From Sulfurimonas sp. (GTDB taxonomy: Bacteria > Campylobacterota > Campylobacteria > Campylobacterales > Sulfurimonadaceae): DNA of 64,000 bases. This document shows, one piece after another, positions 1 through 10,624 of the stretch. The notes beneath the pieces are model-generated. The model was not told the DNA's origin. It searched no databases and was given only the letters and a program-made list of their open reading frames with translations. Where the stretch lies: contig JAQTWZ010000006.1 in NCBI GenBank assembly GCA_028689055.1, forward strand, positions 1-64,000. The letters are read 5' to 3'. How positions within the stretch are numbered: the stretch's first letter is position 1; each line of letters starts with the position of its first letter. The position numbers and the translations under genes were made by a program.

Positions 1-2
1 TT

Positions 3-107
3 AAAATACTCGGTGAAAAATACCGAAACCGCCGAAAACGATTCGGCTTACGCTTCAATCTGATCTGTGCATTTGTAAACGCTGATAGAGCTTTAGGGAT
101 AAAATGA
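3..107 (+). pseudogene. IS5-family transposase, C-terminal end (cut by window start)
   Basis: Frame 3 is open from the window edge to a TGA at 105-107 and gives about 34 residues containing YRNRRKRFGLRFNLI. This Arg-rich stretch is typical of the C-terminus of IS5-type DDE transposases. It is not in the ORF track because it has no start inside the window. Only the tail is visible, so whether the gene is intact upstream cannot be judged. The recognition rests on one short motif; the IS5 assignment is fairly likely, the subgroup unknown. Confidence 0.6.
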
Positions 108-190
108 TGGGTTATGCAAGAAGTCTAGTGTATCAAAACTAATTTCTTAGTTTAAGGTTCAAAAATCAAAATATAACTTTTTATGATTTA

Positions 191-698
<508 letters not shown>

Positions 699-724
699 GT
701 TTCAGAATGTAACTTTTTTTAAAT

Positions 725-757
725 TTGACTGCCCAATTTTAGAGTTCGTTTGACACA
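725..757 (+). repeat. IS end-like direct repeat, copy 2
   Basis: Second copy of the 33-bp repeat, 27 bp after the istB stop, where the right end of an IS21-type element is expected. Chromosomal sequence appears to resume just after it. Read from the other strand it starts TGTGTCAAACGAAC. Confidence 0.7.
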
Positions 758-766
758 GGGTTAATA

Positions 767-790
767 TTGTGTGCAGATTGGCGCACACAA
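767..790 (-). terminator. Hairpin downstream of the HIT gene
   Basis: TTGTGTGC (767-774) pairs with GCACACAA (783-790), an 8-bp stem with an 8-nt loop, ten bases past the HIT stop on the minus strand. Only a short AT-rich tract (TATTAA) follows, so termination is possible but weak. Confidence 0.35.
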
Positions 791-800
791 CATGAGCGAG

Positions 801-1157
801 CTAAAAGTGACCTTGCGGGTCTGCATCGCTAAAATGTCCCCATCTGAGTTTCGCTCCTCCAAGGATATGAAAATGAAGGTGACCAACTTCTTGACCGCCA
901 TTTTCACCAATATTTGTAATGACCCTGTAGCCGCTTTTATCGATATGAACCTCTTTGGCTACATTTTGGATAAAAGGAGTCATTTTTTGCATCATATCGG
1001 CGCTCACCTGATCAAAACTATCCACATGCACTTTTGGTATCGCCAAAATATGTACAGGAGCTTTTGGATTGATATCATGAAACGCAATAAAATTTTCATC
1101 CTCTAGGATGATATTTGAAGGGATTTCTTTATTTACTATTTTACAAAATATGCACAT
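801..1157 (-). CDS. HIT-family nucleotide-binding hydrolase
   Basis: A histidine-triad protein of 118 residues, the usual size for bacterial Hint-like nucleoside phosphoramidate/AMP-lysine hydrolases. The N-terminal CxxC (MCIFCKI) is a frequent zinc site. The triad HLHFHILGG lies near residues 93-101. The start is supported by AAGGAAG on the minus strand about 7 bases ahead of the ATG, and by a TATAAT-like box at 1189-1194. It is divergent from pheS and is the first chromosomal gene after the IS debris. Its C-terminus looks complete, so the insertion did not damage it. The physiological substrate is not known from sequence. Confidence 0.9.
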   Translation of the reverse strand: MCIFCKIVNKEIPSNIILEDENFIAFHDINPKAPVHILAIPKVHVDSFDQVSADMMQKMTPFIQNVAKEVHIDKSGYRVITNIGENGGQEVGHLHFHILGGAKLRWGHFSDADPQGHF

Positions 1158-1188
1158 TATCTACTTCCTTTTGTATATCTTTTTTTTG

Positions 1189-1194
1189 ATTATA
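1189..1194 (-). promoter_or_regulatory. -10 box of the HIT gene
   Basis: ATTATA on the plus strand reads TATAAT on the minus strand, 32 bases upstream of the HIT start. No good -35 is visible, as is common in Campylobacterota promoters. Confidence 0.45.
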
Positions 1195-1251
1195 GCATAT
1201 AAAATTTTAAGCTAGTCTCTGTAATCAAGCTGTATATAAAATATATTTGAC

Positions 1252-1257
1252 TATAAT
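1252..1257 (+). promoter_or_regulatory. -10 box of the pheS-pheT-aroA operon
   Basis: TATAAT sits 33 bases before the pheS TTG start, in an AT-rich divergent intergenic region shared with the HIT gene. The upstream -35 region is poorly conserved. Confidence 0.5.
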
Positions 1258-1290
1258 CCACGACTAATTTTACAACTATGGAGACTCTAT

Positions 1291-2283
1291 TTGAAAGAGT
1301 GGTATGACGCAATAAAAGCAGCACAGAGTGTTGAAACACTTGAAGATATTCGTATCTCTGTGTTTGGAAAAAAGGGTGTTTTGACGGATGCATTTGCCGC
1401 GATGAAAAACGCTCCGGACAATGAAAAGTCACAAATAGCAAAAGAGTTAAATACTCATAAAAATGAGCTCATGAACGAGTTTACAGCTAAAAAAATAATC
1501 TTACAAACTTTAGAATTGCAACAAGCAATGCAAGCTGAAGCTATTGATGTCTCTTTGTATGGTACATCTTCTGAAGCGGGCGCACTGCACCCTGTAATGC
1601 AGACGATGGATAGAATCGTAGAATATTTTTCTTCTATGAATTTTGCTGTAAAAACCGGCACGATGGTAGAAGATGATTTTAACAATTTTGAAGCATTGAA
1701 CCTTCCAAAATACCATCCTGCACGAGATATGCAAGATACATTTTATTTCAAAGACGAGATGCTTCTGCGTACACACACCTCACCTGTACAAATACGCACG
1801 ATGATGCAGACAAAACCGCCTATTCGTATGATAGCGCCCGGGGCTGTTTTTAGACGTGATTATGATATTACGCATACACCGATGTTTCATCAAGTCGAAG
1901 GACTGGTGGTTGATGAAGAAGGCAAAGTATCATTTGCAAATCTTAAGTATATTTTGGAAGATTTTTTGAAGTATATGTTTGGTGATGTAGAGGTGCGTTT
2001 TCGTCCTTCATTTTTCCCTTTTACAGAGCCTTCTGCAGAAGTGGATATCTCTTGCGTTTTTTGTCAAGGAAAAGGCTGTCGTGTTTGTTCACAAACGGGC
2101 TGGCTAGAAGTTCTTGGCTGTGGCATAGTGGACCCAAATGTTTTTAAAGCCGTGAAATACAAAAATGTAAGCGGTTACGCTTTTGGACTTGGAGTAGAGC
2201 GTTTTGCGATGCTTATTCATCAAATCGGAGACCTTCGCTCATTATTTGAGGGAGATATTAAGTTACTGGAGCAATTTCAATGA
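1291..2283 (+). CDS. pheS: Phenylalanyl-tRNA synthetase alpha subunit
   Basis: Catalytic subunit of the alpha2-beta2 phenylalanyl-tRNA synthetase, charging tRNA-Phe in the cytoplasm. The 330 residues match the family length. The N-terminal coiled-coil region (about 1-90) is followed by the class II core, with [18 protein letters not shown] (motif 2/specificity region) and the motif 3 segment GLGVERFAM near the C-terminus. The start is a TTG with GGAG about 7 bases upstream; no in-frame ATG gives the expected N-terminus. The stop overlaps the pheT start as ATGA, so the subunits are translationally coupled. Confidence 0.96.
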   Translation: MKEWYDAIKAAQSVETLEDIRISVFGKKGVLTDAFAAMKNAPDNEKSQIAKELNTHKNELMNEFTAKKIILQTLELQQAMQAEAIDVSLYGTSSEAGALHPVMQTMDRIVEYFSSMNFAVKTGTMVEDDFNNFEALNLPKYHPARDMQDTFYFKDEMLLRTHTSPVQIRTMMQTKPPIRMIAPGAVFRRDYDITHTPMFHQVEGLVVDEEGKVSFANLKYILEDFLKYMFGDVEVRFRPSFFPFTEPSAEVDISCVFCQGKGCRVCSQTGWLEVLGCGIVDPNVFKAVKYKNVSGYAFGLGVERFAMLIHQIGDLRSLFEGDIKLLEQFQ

Positions 2284-4610
2284 TACTCACAAAAACTTGG
2301 CTAAACGAGTGGATAGACTTAGAAGATATTACTACAGAGACTTTGGCAAAAACACTCAATTCTATAGGTCTGGAAGTAGATAGTGTTCATACTTACAAAA
2401 TACCACAAAAGATAGTTTTTGGACGTGTTTTAGAATGTGAGAGTCATCCGGATGCGCAAAAACTCAATGTTTGTAAAGTAGATGTCGGTTCAGAAATTTT
2501 ACAGATAGTTTGTGGTGCTTCAAATGTTCGTGCGGGACTTAATGTTGTAGTTGCAACACTTGGCGCTGTTATGCCTGAGGGTCTTGTTATCAAACCTGTG
2601 GTTTTACGCGGTGTTGATAGTAACGGTATGATTTGTTCTGCTAGCGAGATTGGACTTGGAAAAGTATCTGAAGGAATTATCGAGCTTGATGAGAGTATCG
2701 GTGCATATACTTTGGGCGCAGAAGTAGCTTCCCATCCTCTTTTTTGTGATGATGTGATAGAAATAGAGCTTACAGCAAACAGAGGTGATTGTCTATCTAT
2801 TAGAGGTGTTGCTCGTGATTTGAGTGCAGCATATGACAAACCGATCAAAGAGTATAACCGCGTAGAAAATGATGACAAACGCGGCATCGGAAGAATTTTG
2901 AGTATTTCACATGACAAAGATTATAATCTTAATCTTCGTTATAAAGCCGTTGATTTAAAAAGTTTAAAAATTCCTTTTATACTGAAGCTAAGACTTGCTC
3001 AGATCGGTGAAACCATACAAAGTGATTTAGAAGCAGTTATGTCTTACGCAACACATAGTAGCGGAGTTATTTTACGTGCCTATGATTATGAATTTTTTGC
3101 AAGTGCCACAAAAGGTATGGCTAAAATCCAATTAAAGGAAGATGTCAATGGATATGCCTCTGTAAAAGGAGAACAAAAAGCTTCGATTATCGGTGTAAAT
3201 CAGGAAGATGCTTCTAAGTTTTTATCCAAAGAAGGTATTGTTCTTATAGAAGCTAGCTATATTCCGCCTGATCTTATTTCCAAAAAGATGGCAGAACATA
3301 AAGTACCGGCAGGCGCGATGTTTTATAAAACATCACGTGGAAGTGAACCTGAGCTTGAAGGGGGACTGCTTTATTCTCTTGATTTGCTTGAAGCAAACTC
3401 AGAATCGTCTATTTTTGGCGGAACGATAGAATATGAAAACTCCTATAAAGAGAAGACTGTTATAGTAAGCAAACAAGAGATTGACGAGCTTATCGGGGCA
3501 AAGATAGATAGGGTTGTTATCAATAAGATACTTACAAATCTTGGTTTTAATATCTCCAAATCTTCGACGGATAATTTTGTGATTTCTATTCCACAGTTTC
3601 GTCATGATATCATCAATAAACAAGATATTGTCGAAGAGATTGTGCGTTTAGTGGGCATTGATAATATCCCTTCAAAACCTTTCGTTTTTGGTGAAAAAAA
3701 CAGACTTGAGAGTGATTATTTTGATTACAAGAAAAGAACTATATTTAGACACAAAGCTGCACAAAGCGGTTTTTTTGAGAGTGTTCATTTTGTTTTTGAC
3801 GAAAAGAAAGTTTTACAGGAATACGGTTTTGAGACTACTTTGGAAGAGCTTGAACTTTTAAATCCTATAGTAAATACGCTAGATACACTCAGACCGACAT
3901 TGTTAAGCGGACTACTCAAAGCGGCTTCTCAGAACGCTAAAAATGGCTATTCGTGTGTCAAACTTTTTGAAGTCGGTTCTGTCTTTTCACCAATAAGAGA
4001 AGAGTCGCTCAAAATGGCCTTATTGCATTCTGGTGATAAAGAACGTGACGTTTTGGCAAACGCAGGCAAGCCAAAAAAGATAGATTTTGCTGCGTTTGTT
4101 CAAAAAGTTACTGATGTGATAGGTGCATTTGAACTCCAAGAACATCAGACAAAACACACTCTTTCTCATCCGTACCAATGTGCAAAAGTCATAGTTGGCG
4201 GTGAAATGATAGGCGAGCTTTTTAGAGTACATCCTGAAGTGGAAAAAAGTTATGATTTAGATGTGACTTATGTATGTGAACTAGACTTTGAGAAGATAGC
4301 ACACACGCTCAAAGTTGCAAATAAAACTTCTAAGTATCAGGCTTCTTTTAGAGATTTAAGCGTAATTATGCCTCAAAATATGCCATACGAAAAAGTAAAA
4401 AAAGCGATAGAAATATCTGTAAGTAATGAAATTGTTAGATTTTATCCTGTAGATAAATATAGCGATGCTACACTTGGTGAGAATATGAGTTTAACGCTGC
4501 GTTTTGTACTTCAGTCTCATGAAAAAACACTCGAAGAAGCAGATATTACTGCGTCAATGAACCAGATACTAGAAACACTCAATACACAACTAGGAATCGG
4601 TCTGAGATGA
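2280..4610 (+). CDS. pheT: Phenylalanyl-tRNA synthetase beta subunit
   Basis: The 776-residue partner of PheS. The order is the standard one: an N-terminal segment, an EMAP-like tRNA-binding OB fold (about residues 40-150, [19 protein letters not shown]), the B3/B4 editing region, B5, a class II-like core, and a C-terminal anticodon-binding FDX-ACB domain (about 685-776, beginning near FRDLSVIMP). The editing domain hydrolyses Tyr-tRNA-Phe in characterised homologues. It overlaps pheS by four bases and aroA by four bases, so the three genes form one unit. Confidence 0.96.
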   Translation: MILTKTWLNEWIDLEDITTETLAKTLNSIGLEVDSVHTYKIPQKIVFGRVLECESHPDAQKLNVCKVDVGSEILQIVCGASNVRAGLNVVVATLGAVMPEGLVIKPVVLRGVDSNGMICSASEIGLGKVSEGIIELDESIGAYTLGAEVASHPLFCDDVIEIELTANRGDCLSIRGVARDLSAAYDKPIKEYNRVENDDKRGIGRILSISHDKDYNLNLRYKAVDLKSLKIPFILKLRLAQIGETIQSDLEAVMSYATHSSGVILRAYDYEFFASATKGMAKIQLKEDVNGYASVKGEQKASIIGVNQEDASKFLSKEGIVLIEASYIPPDLISKKMAEHKVPAGAMFYKTSRGSEPELEGGLLYSLDLLEANSESSIFGGTIEYENSYKEKTVIVSKQEIDELIGAKIDRVVINKILTNLGFNISKSSTDNFVISIPQFRHDIINKQDIVEEIVRLVGIDNIPSKPFVFGEKNRLESDYFDYKKRTIFRHKAAQSGFFESVHFVFDEKKVLQEYGFETTLEELELLNPIVNTLDTLRPTLLSGLLKAASQNAKNGYSCVKLFEVGSVFSPIREESLKMALLHSGDKERDVLANAGKPKKIDFAAFVQKVTDVIGAFELQEHQTKHTLSHPYQCAKVIVGGEMIGELFRVHPEVEKSYDLDVTYVCELDFEKIAHTLKVANKTSKYQASFRDLSVIMPQNMPYEKVKKAIEISVSNEIVRFYPVDKYSDATLGENMSLTLRFVLQSHEKTLEEADITASMNQILETLNTQLGIGLR

Positions 4611-5887
4611 GTAAAGTCGTTGTTGCTCCATGTGAGGGATTTACTCTAAATATTTCTGAGATTGCACCTGATAAATCGATTTCGCACCGTAGTGTGATGT
4701 TTGCAATGCTTGCGTCGGGTACGAGTGAGATTACAAATTTTTTACGTGCGGAAGATACACTCAACTCTTTAAACATCGTCAAAAATCTGGGCGCTACCGT
4801 TAAAGATGATGGAGTTACAATTAGCATTTCTTCGGAGGGCATCAAAGAGAGCAGCGAAATACTTGATTGTGGAAATTCTGGAACGGGAATGCGACTTTTT
4901 TGCGGACTTTTAAGTTCTGCAGAGGGACACTTTATTTTAACAGGAGATGAATATCTTCGCCGTCGCCCTATGAAAAGAGTTACTGCACCACTGCGTGATA
5001 TCGGTGCAAAACTAGATGGCCGAAATGATGGTGACTTGGCTCCGCTTAGCATTCGCGGGGCTTCACTCAAAGCTTTTGATTATGAAAGCACAATAGCTTC
5101 TGCTCAAGTAAAAAGTGCGATGATTCTTGCAGCGCTTCGAGCGGATGGCATTTGTACATATACTGAACCTGAACTCTCTCGTGACCATACAGAAAGAATG
5201 CTCAAAGGTATGGGTGCAGATATCAAAGTAGATGGTCTTAAAACTACTATAGCACCTATGAAAAATCTTTTATCTCCTCTCAAAATTCGTGTTCCCGCTG
5301 ATCCTTCTAGTGCATTTTTCTTTGCAGTGGCGGCAGCTATAACACCAAACGCAAGTATCATACTTCAAGGTGTTACTTTAAATGAAACGCGGATAGAAGC
5401 CTTTCGAGCGTTAGAGCGTATGGGTGCGGACATCAAGTATGAACAAACAGATGACAAATATGAACCAATCGGAAATATTCATGTCAAATATGCTCCTCTA
5501 AAAGCGATAACTGTTGAAGATAATATCTCATGGCTGATTGATGAACTGCCTGTTCTTTCTATTGCGTTTGCTTGTGCGAAAGGCGAGAGTGTCGTGAAAA
5601 ATGCGCAAGAGTTAAGAGTCAAAGAGTCAGATAGAATCTCTACCGTAGTGAATGGACTTAGAGCTTGTGGCATAGAAGTAGATGAATATGAAGATGGATA
5701 TAAAGTGCAAGGCGGTGTTTTAAAAGCTGCAAATGTAGATAGTCATGGTGATCATAGAATCGCTATGAGTTTTATCATCGCAGGACTTAGATGTGGAATG
5801 GAAGTGAGTGATTTGGATTGTATCAATACATCTTTTCCAAACTTTTTTGAATTGCTGCAAAAAATTACCAAAGTAGAATTTAAGTAA
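4607..5887 (+). CDS. aroA: 3-phosphoshikimate 1-carboxyvinyltransferase (EPSP synthase)
   Basis: Catalyses shikimate-3-phosphate plus PEP to EPSP, the sixth step of the shikimate pathway. The 426 residues are normal. Visible motifs are DKSISHRSVM near the start, GNSGTGMRL (about 89-97), RRRPMKRV and KESDRIS. All match the two-domain EPSP synthase fold. It overlaps pheT as ATGA, so it is co-transcribed with the tRNA synthetase genes, an arrangement seen in this bacterial group. A separate ribosome site (AAAAAGGAAG) precedes the next gene, ispH. Confidence 0.95.
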   Translation: MSKVVVAPCEGFTLNISEIAPDKSISHRSVMFAMLASGTSEITNFLRAEDTLNSLNIVKNLGATVKDDGVTISISSEGIKESSEILDCGNSGTGMRLFCGLLSSAEGHFILTGDEYLRRRPMKRVTAPLRDIGAKLDGRNDGDLAPLSIRGASLKAFDYESTIASAQVKSAMILAALRADGICTYTEPELSRDHTERMLKGMGADIKVDGLKTTIAPMKNLLSPLKIRVPADPSSAFFFAVAAAITPNASIILQGVTLNETRIEAFRALERMGADIKYEQTDDKYEPIGNIHVKYAPLKAITVEDNISWLIDELPVLSIAFACAKGESVVKNAQELRVKESDRISTVVNGLRACGIEVDEYEDGYKVQGGVLKAANVDSHGDHRIAMSFIIAGLRCGMEVSDLDCINTSFPNFFELLQKITKVEFK

Positions 5888-5941
5888 GAACTCTCTATAA
5901 GTGTTGAAAAATTCACTTCTTTAAAAAGGAAGACAAGTAAT

Positions 5942-6772
5942 ATGAAAATCGAGTTAGCAGAAAATTATGGATTTTGTTTTGGGGTTAAACGCGCCATTAA
6001 AATCGCTGAAGAGAATAAAAATGCTTCTACTTATGGTCCATTGATTCATAATTCCAAAGAGATAGAACGCTTAGAAAAAGATTTTAATGTCGGGCTTACA
6101 AATGACTATAAAACTTTTAAAGCTGGTGATAAGGCTATTGTCAGAACACATGGAATTCCCAAACTTGAACTTGAAGCTTTAAAAAATAACGGTGTCAATG
6201 TTGTGGATGCAACATGCCCTTATGTGACCAAACCCCAACAGATAGCGCAAGAGATGAGTGAGGCTGGATATGAAGTCATCATCTTTGGTGATGAAGAACA
6301 TCCGGAGATCAAGGGTGTAAAAAGTTACGCTACAAACGGCGCGATAGTTGTGACATCCATCGAAGAGATTAAGAAGCTTAAATTTAGTGAAAAAATTGCC
6401 ATGGTTGCGCAGACGACAAGAAAAGTGGATGAGTATATGGCAATAGTAAACTATCTGATTCCAAGACATAAAGAAGTGAGAGTTTTCAATACGATTTGTA
6501 ATGCTACATTTGAAAATCAGGTTGCTATACGGGATCTCTCAGAGCTCGCAGATGTCATGATAATCATCGGCGGTAAAAATTCATCCAATACGAAACAGCT
6601 TTTTAGTATTGCAAAAGAGCACTGTTGGGATAGTTATCTTATTGAAGATGAAAATGAGATTGATTTTTCTTGGTTTGATACAAAGGAGTTTTGCGGTATA
6701 AGTGCAGGAGCTTCTACACCTGAATGGATTATTCAAAATGTTATAAATGCAATTCAAGAAAAAGTAAAATAA
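5942..6772 (+). CDS. ispH: 4-hydroxy-3-methylbut-2-enyl diphosphate reductase
   Basis: Final enzyme of the MEP isoprenoid pathway, reducing HMBPP to IPP and DMAPP with a [4Fe-4S] cluster. The 276 residues are typical. The three cluster cysteines are visible in NYGFCFGVKRA, VVDATCPYV and FNTICNATF. Conserved histidines occur in RTHGIP and EEHPEI. The start follows the strong site AAAAAGGAAG. It lies just upstream of rpsA; in some Firmicutes the two proteins are fused, whereas here they are separate genes with about 105 bases between them. Confidence 0.95.
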   Translation: MKIELAENYGFCFGVKRAIKIAEENKNASTYGPLIHNSKEIERLEKDFNVGLTNDYKTFKAGDKAIVRTHGIPKLELEALKNNGVNVVDATCPYVTKPQQIAQEMSEAGYEVIIFGDEEHPEIKGVKSYATNGAIVVTSIEEIKKLKFSEKIAMVAQTTRKVDEYMAIVNYLIPRHKEVRVFNTICNATFENQVAIRDLSELADVMIIIGGKNSSNTKQLFSIAKEHCWDSYLIEDENEIDFSWFDTKEFCGISAGASTPEWIIQNVINAIQEKVK

Positions 6773-6821
6773 TAGAGCGTTTTTTATATTTATAAGAACT
6801 TTTACCTATCTTTAATAGAAA

Positions 6822-6844
6822 TATAATCATATCTTTGATACAAT
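6822..6844 (+). promoter_or_regulatory. Possible promoter(s) of rpsA
   Basis: Two candidate -10 boxes lie between ispH and rpsA: TATAAT at 6822-6827 and TACAAT at 6839-6844. The ribosome site AAGAGGATAGG follows directly before the ATG. Which box is used cannot be decided from sequence. Confidence 0.4.
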
Positions 6845-6877
6845 CACGGCAATTTTTATGTAACAAGAGGATAGGTA

Positions 6878-8533
6878 ATGGCGTTCGATAACGAATCATT
6901 TGAAGAAGAAGAAAGTTTTGCAGAGATGTTCGCTGCAAGCGAAAAAAAGCAAGAAACAAGTCGCATTGTAGAGGGTCAGATAGTTGAGATCCAAGAAGAT
7001 GAAAATAGAGCACTCGTTGGTGTTGGTGATAAGCTAGAGGGTATCCTTAGTTTAGATGAAATCAGTGAAGACGGTGTGCTAAAGTTTGGTGCGGGTGATA
7101 AAATCAAAGTTATGATTTTGGGATACTACAATGAGCGTCCTAAGATTTCATACAAAAAAGTTTTAGAGCAGCAAAAAACTATTGACTTTATTGATGCACA
7201 CAAAGAAAACTTTGAAGATGTAATTATCGAAGGCACGATTACAAAGAAAAATCGTGGCGGCTACGTAGTAGAAGCTGATGATATAGTTTTCTTTATGCCT
7301 CGCTCATTAGCAGCGTTCAAAGACAACGAAGAAGTAGTCGGTCGTAAGATCAAAGCTCAAGTTGTTAAAATAGATGAAGGTGAAAACTCTATCATCGTTT
7401 CTCGTCGTAAACTCTTTAACGAAGAGAGAAAAAAGAAAAAAGAGATTATTGACCAATTGATGGCTGATGATACAGTTGTTGAAGGTGTAATCAAAAAAAT
7501 CACGAGCTACGGTATGTTCGTAGATGTAGGTGGTGTTGATGGTTTAGTTCACTATAACGAAATCAGCTACAAAGGTCCTGTAAATCCTTCAAAACTTTAC
7601 AAAGACGGTGATGTGGTTGCTGTAAAAGCAATCGCATACGATAAAGACAAACGTCATCTTTCTCTTTCAATCAAAGCGGTAAATACTGACCCTTGGGCAG
7701 AAGTTGAATCTGAATTGGATGAAGGTGATACTATCACTGTTACAGTTTCAAATATTGAAGCGTATGGTGTATTTGTTGACTTAGGAAACGATATCGAAGG
7801 TTTCTTACATATTTCTGAGATTTCATGGGACAAAAATGTTAAAAATCCAGGTGATTATTTAACTGTAGGTCAAGAAATCGATGTTGAAGTTATTGAGATA
7901 AATTCTAAAACGCATAAACTTCGTGTTTCATTGAAGAAACTTTTGGCAAAACCATTTGATGATTTTATGAAAAACTTCAAAGAAGGTGATGTTGTGACTG
8001 GAACAGTTACATCTTTAACTGACTTTGGTGCATTTGTACGTATATCAGGTGTTGAAGGTCTTTTACATAACCAAGATGTTTCTTGGGATAAAAATGTAAA
8101 ATGTAAAGACATTTTAAAAGCCGGTGATGAAGTAGAAGTGAAAATCGCAAAAATCAATGAAGAAGATCAAAAAATCTCTTTAAATCGTAAAACACTTTTA
8201 GAGAGCCCAATCGATACTTTTGCTGCAACACATAAAGCAAACGCAGTTGTAACAGGTACGATTCGTGATATCAAAGAATTTGGTGTATTTGTATCTTTAG
8301 AAGATGGTGTTGACGCACTTATCCGTGATGAAGATTTAGCTCCACTTGTAAAAGAAGAGTTGTCAGTGGGTCAAGAAATTGAAGCTGCTATAGCTATTAT
8401 CGATACAAAAAGAGATAGAATCCGTTTATCTGTTAAAAAATTAGACTATATCAAAAACCAAGCGATGCTTGATGAGATAAATGATAATGAGTCACACTCT
8501 TTAGGTGATTTAATCAAAGATAAATTCAAGTAA
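6878..8533 (+). CDS. rpsA: 30S ribosomal protein S1
   Basis: Large RNA-binding ribosomal protein that brings mRNA to the 30S subunit. The 551 residues hold about six S1 OB-fold repeats (roughly 30-100, 115-180, 195-265, 280-350, 367-437 and 455-525), with recurrent patterns such as YGMFVDVGGVDGLVH, YGVFVDLGNDIEGFLH and FGAFVRISGVEGLLH. The N-terminus is acidic. It is preceded by ispH and followed after 8 bases by a small membrane protein gene. The highly expressed character is seen in a strong ribosome site and regular codon use. Confidence 0.96.
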   Translation: MAFDNESFEEEESFAEMFAASEKKQETSRIVEGQIVEIQEDENRALVGVGDKLEGILSLDEISEDGVLKFGAGDKIKVMILGYYNERPKISYKKVLEQQKTIDFIDAHKENFEDVIIEGTITKKNRGGYVVEADDIVFFMPRSLAAFKDNEEVVGRKIKAQVVKIDEGENSIIVSRRKLFNEERKKKKEIIDQLMADDTVVEGVIKKITSYGMFVDVGGVDGLVHYNEISYKGPVNPSKLYKDGDVVAVKAIAYDKDKRHLSLSIKAVNTDPWAEVESELDEGDTITVTVSNIEAYGVFVDLGNDIEGFLHISEISWDKNVKNPGDYLTVGQEIDVEVIEINSKTHKLRVSLKKLLAKPFDDFMKNFKEGDVVTGTVTSLTDFGAFVRISGVEGLLHNQDVSWDKNVKCKDILKAGDEVEVKIAKINEEDQKISLNRKTLLESPIDTFAATHKANAVVTGTIRDIKEFGVFVSLEDGVDALIRDEDLAPLVKEELSVGQEIEAAIAIIDTKRDRIRLSVKKLDYIKNQAMLDEINDNESHSLGDLIKDKFK

Positions 8534-8541
8534 TCTTTGAA

Positions 8542-9024
8542 ATGCAAAAGATGCTAAGATGGTTTATCCCACTGCTTGCAGTTGGGGTTGCCGTATTTAT
8601 CATCTTTTTTTTAGTATCCATCAATTCTATACATGAGCAAAAAGAATTACAGCCGCTTTCGCTCTCAAATGAGGTTACTTCAAAAAAAACAAAAGATGTT
8701 TGGTTGAGTCATTTTTCACAAACACAAAAGCTTGGATACTTTTATCCTGTCAATGAAGTTTATGTCACAGTAGATCTCAATGAAAAAATAGTTAATGTTA
8801 TAACGTATGAACTTTCGGCCTCTCTTTTAGATCCTTATCAATTATTTTGTTTAAAAGAAGAATTACGAAGACACGCTCTGAAATATTATTTAAAAAAAGA
8901 CAAAGAGAACATAACATTACTTATTTATTCACAAGATGTAAATAAATTAAATACTTTAGTGAAAGTACTAAAAAACTATCAAATTTCGGCGACTATAAAG
9001 CCATATAAAGAGGAAAAAGAATGA
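8542..9024 (+). CDS. Single-pass membrane protein of unknown function
   Basis: Not recognised as a named family. The 160 residues have an N-terminal membrane segment (about residues 7-27, FIPLLAVGVAVFIIFFLVS) and a soluble remainder of about 130 residues, presumably periplasmic. It is lysine-rich with alternating strands and helices. The gene starts 8 bases after rpsA and overlaps serA by four bases (ATGA), so it is translated as part of an rpsA-hyp-serA unit. An alternative start at 8551 would remove three residues. Its place between ribosomal protein S1 and serine synthesis gives no clear functional hint. Confidence 0.75.
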   Translation: MQKMLRWFIPLLAVGVAVFIIFFLVSINSIHEQKELQPLSLSNEVTSKKTKDVWLSHFSQTQKLGYFYPVNEVYVTVDLNEKIVNVITYELSASLLDPYQLFCLKEELRRHALKYYLKKDKENITLLIYSQDVNKLNTLVKVLKNYQISATIKPYKEEKE

Positions 9025-10607
9025 AAAAACATACAATAGTTGTTTGTGACCATATCCATGAAGCCGGTTTAGCGATGCTTAGAAATGATAAAGATATCAA
9101 TTTTATCATGGCTGCTGATGAAGACAAAATAAAACTTCTAGATATTATTGCACAAGCGGATGTCGCGATTACAAGAAGTTCAACAGATGTTGATGCAAAA
9201 TTTATTGCTGCTGCAAAAAATATGAAAGCTATCGTTCGTGCAGGTGTTGGTGTGGATAATGTCGATATCGACGGCTGTTCAAAAGAGGGTATCATCGTTA
9301 TGAATGTACCTACTGCAAACACTATAGCAGCAGTTGAGCTTACTATGGCGCATATGCTTTCTTGTATGAGAATGTTTCCATATTCACACAACCATCTCAA
9401 ACTTGATAGAGTTTGGAAGCGTGAAAAATGGTATGGTTATGAGATGAAAGGCAAAAAACTCGGTGTTATCGGTTTTGGTAATATCGGTTCTCGTGTGGCG
9501 AAACGTGCACAGGCTTTTGAAATGGAGATTGTTGCGTATGATCCGTATATCCATCCATCAAAAGTAACAGACTGCGATATGACATATACGAAAAATTTTG
9601 AGGATATTTTGGCATGTGATATCATTACGATTCATACACCTAAAAATCAAGAGACTATCGGAATGATTGATGCACAAGAGATTGCAAAAATGAAAGACGG
9701 TGTTGTTCTTATCAACTGTGCGCGAGGTGGTCTTTATAATGAAGAAGCGCTTTATAATGGTTTGACGTCTGGAAAAATCCGCTTTGCAGGTATTGATGTA
9801 TTTAACAAAGAGCCGGCAACAGATCATCCTCTCCTTGATCTTGATAACGTCACAGTTTCACCACACTTAGGTGCAAACACATTTGAGTCACAGTACAATA
9901 TCGGTACAGAAGCAGCGCAAAACGCAATTGAAGCAGCAAAAGGTATCTCATTCGCTCATGCAATGAATTTACCTATTGATGAGAGTAAAATACCTTCATA
10001 TGTAAAACCATTTTTAGAGATGGGACAAAAGATAGGTTTCCTTGCATCTCAAATGAATAAATCACAAATCATTGCTATCAAAGTAAGCGGGCAGGGTGAT
10101 ATCTCAAACTATGTTGAATCACTTTCTACTTTTGTAGCTGTTGGTGCTATGAGCCAAAACAGCGGTGATACTATCAACTATGTAAACGCAGAGTTTGTTG
10201 CAAAAGAAAAAGGGATCAAGATAGAGTCTGAAGCTTTGGCTGATTCATCTGTATTTAAAAATCTTATCACTGTGAAACTTACTACGGCTGAAGGAACAAC
10301 ATCCATCAGCGCTACCATTTTTGATGATGGTGTGAAACGTATGGTTGCCATTGATGGTTTTGATATAGAAGTAGCACTCAAAGGCGATATGATCATGTTT
10401 AAAAACAGTGATGTACCGGGTGTTATCGGAAGTATTGGAACTACACTTGGCAAAAACAATGTAAATATTGCCGACTTCTCTTTGGCTCGTAACAATAAAG
10501 CTCAAGCACTTGCTATCATTTTAGTTGATAGCCCGGTAGATGAAAAAACACTCAGCGAACTTGAGTCACTTGAAGCGTGTATCAGCGTAAACTACGTACG
10601 TCTGTAA
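9021..10607 (+). CDS. serA: D-3-phosphoglycerate dehydrogenase (intact copy)
   Basis: First enzyme of serine biosynthesis, oxidising 3-phosphoglycerate with NAD. The 528 residues place it in the long form: substrate- and NAD-binding domains (1-315) with GFGNIG at 151-156 and catalytic R235, E264 and H282, then an allosteric substrate-binding domain, then a C-terminal ACT domain (about 455-528) that usually mediates serine feedback. It overlaps the preceding small gene by ATGA. Codons 197-528 lie inside the 7,225-bp tandem duplication, so a truncated second copy exists at 16834-17832. This copy is the complete one and has its own operon upstream. Confidence 0.96.
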   Translation: MKKHTIVVCDHIHEAGLAMLRNDKDINFIMAADEDKIKLLDIIAQADVAITRSSTDVDAKFIAAAKNMKAIVRAGVGVDNVDIDGCSKEGIIVMNVPTANTIAAVELTMAHMLSCMRMFPYSHNHLKLDRVWKREKWYGYEMKGKKLGVIGFGNIGSRVAKRAQAFEMEIVAYDPYIHPSKVTDCDMTYTKNFEDILACDIITIHTPKNQETIGMIDAQEIAKMKDGVVLINCARGGLYNEEALYNGLTSGKIRFAGIDVFNKEPATDHPLLDLDNVTVSPHLGANTFESQYNIGTEAAQNAIEAAKGISFAHAMNLPIDESKIPSYVKPFLEMGQKIGFLASQMNKSQIIAIKVSGQGDISNYVESLSTFVAVGAMSQNSGDTINYVNAEFVAKEKGIKIESEALADSSVFKNLITVKLTTAEGTTSISATIFDDGVKRMVAIDGFDIEVALKGDMIMFKNSDVPGVIGSIGTTLGKNNVNIADFSLARNNKAQALAIILVDSPVDEKTLSELESLEACISVNYVRL

Positions 10608-10624
10608 GTCAAACTTTCAAATTT

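Noticed and set aside
771-1106. Plus-strand ORF of 111 aa over the HIT gene.
   Set aside because: It is antisense to a gene with a clear histidine-triad motif and has no recognisable features.
2444-2917. Antisense ORF of 157 aa inside pheT, and similar long antisense ORFs in aroA, serA and the RND genes.
   Set aside because: They lie fully within well-recognised genes, have no ribosome sites and show no domain; they are frame shadows.
10178-10505. Minus-strand ORFs within serA that occur again at 17403-17730.
   Set aside because: Their duplication only reflects the 7,225-bp repeat; they are shadows of serA.
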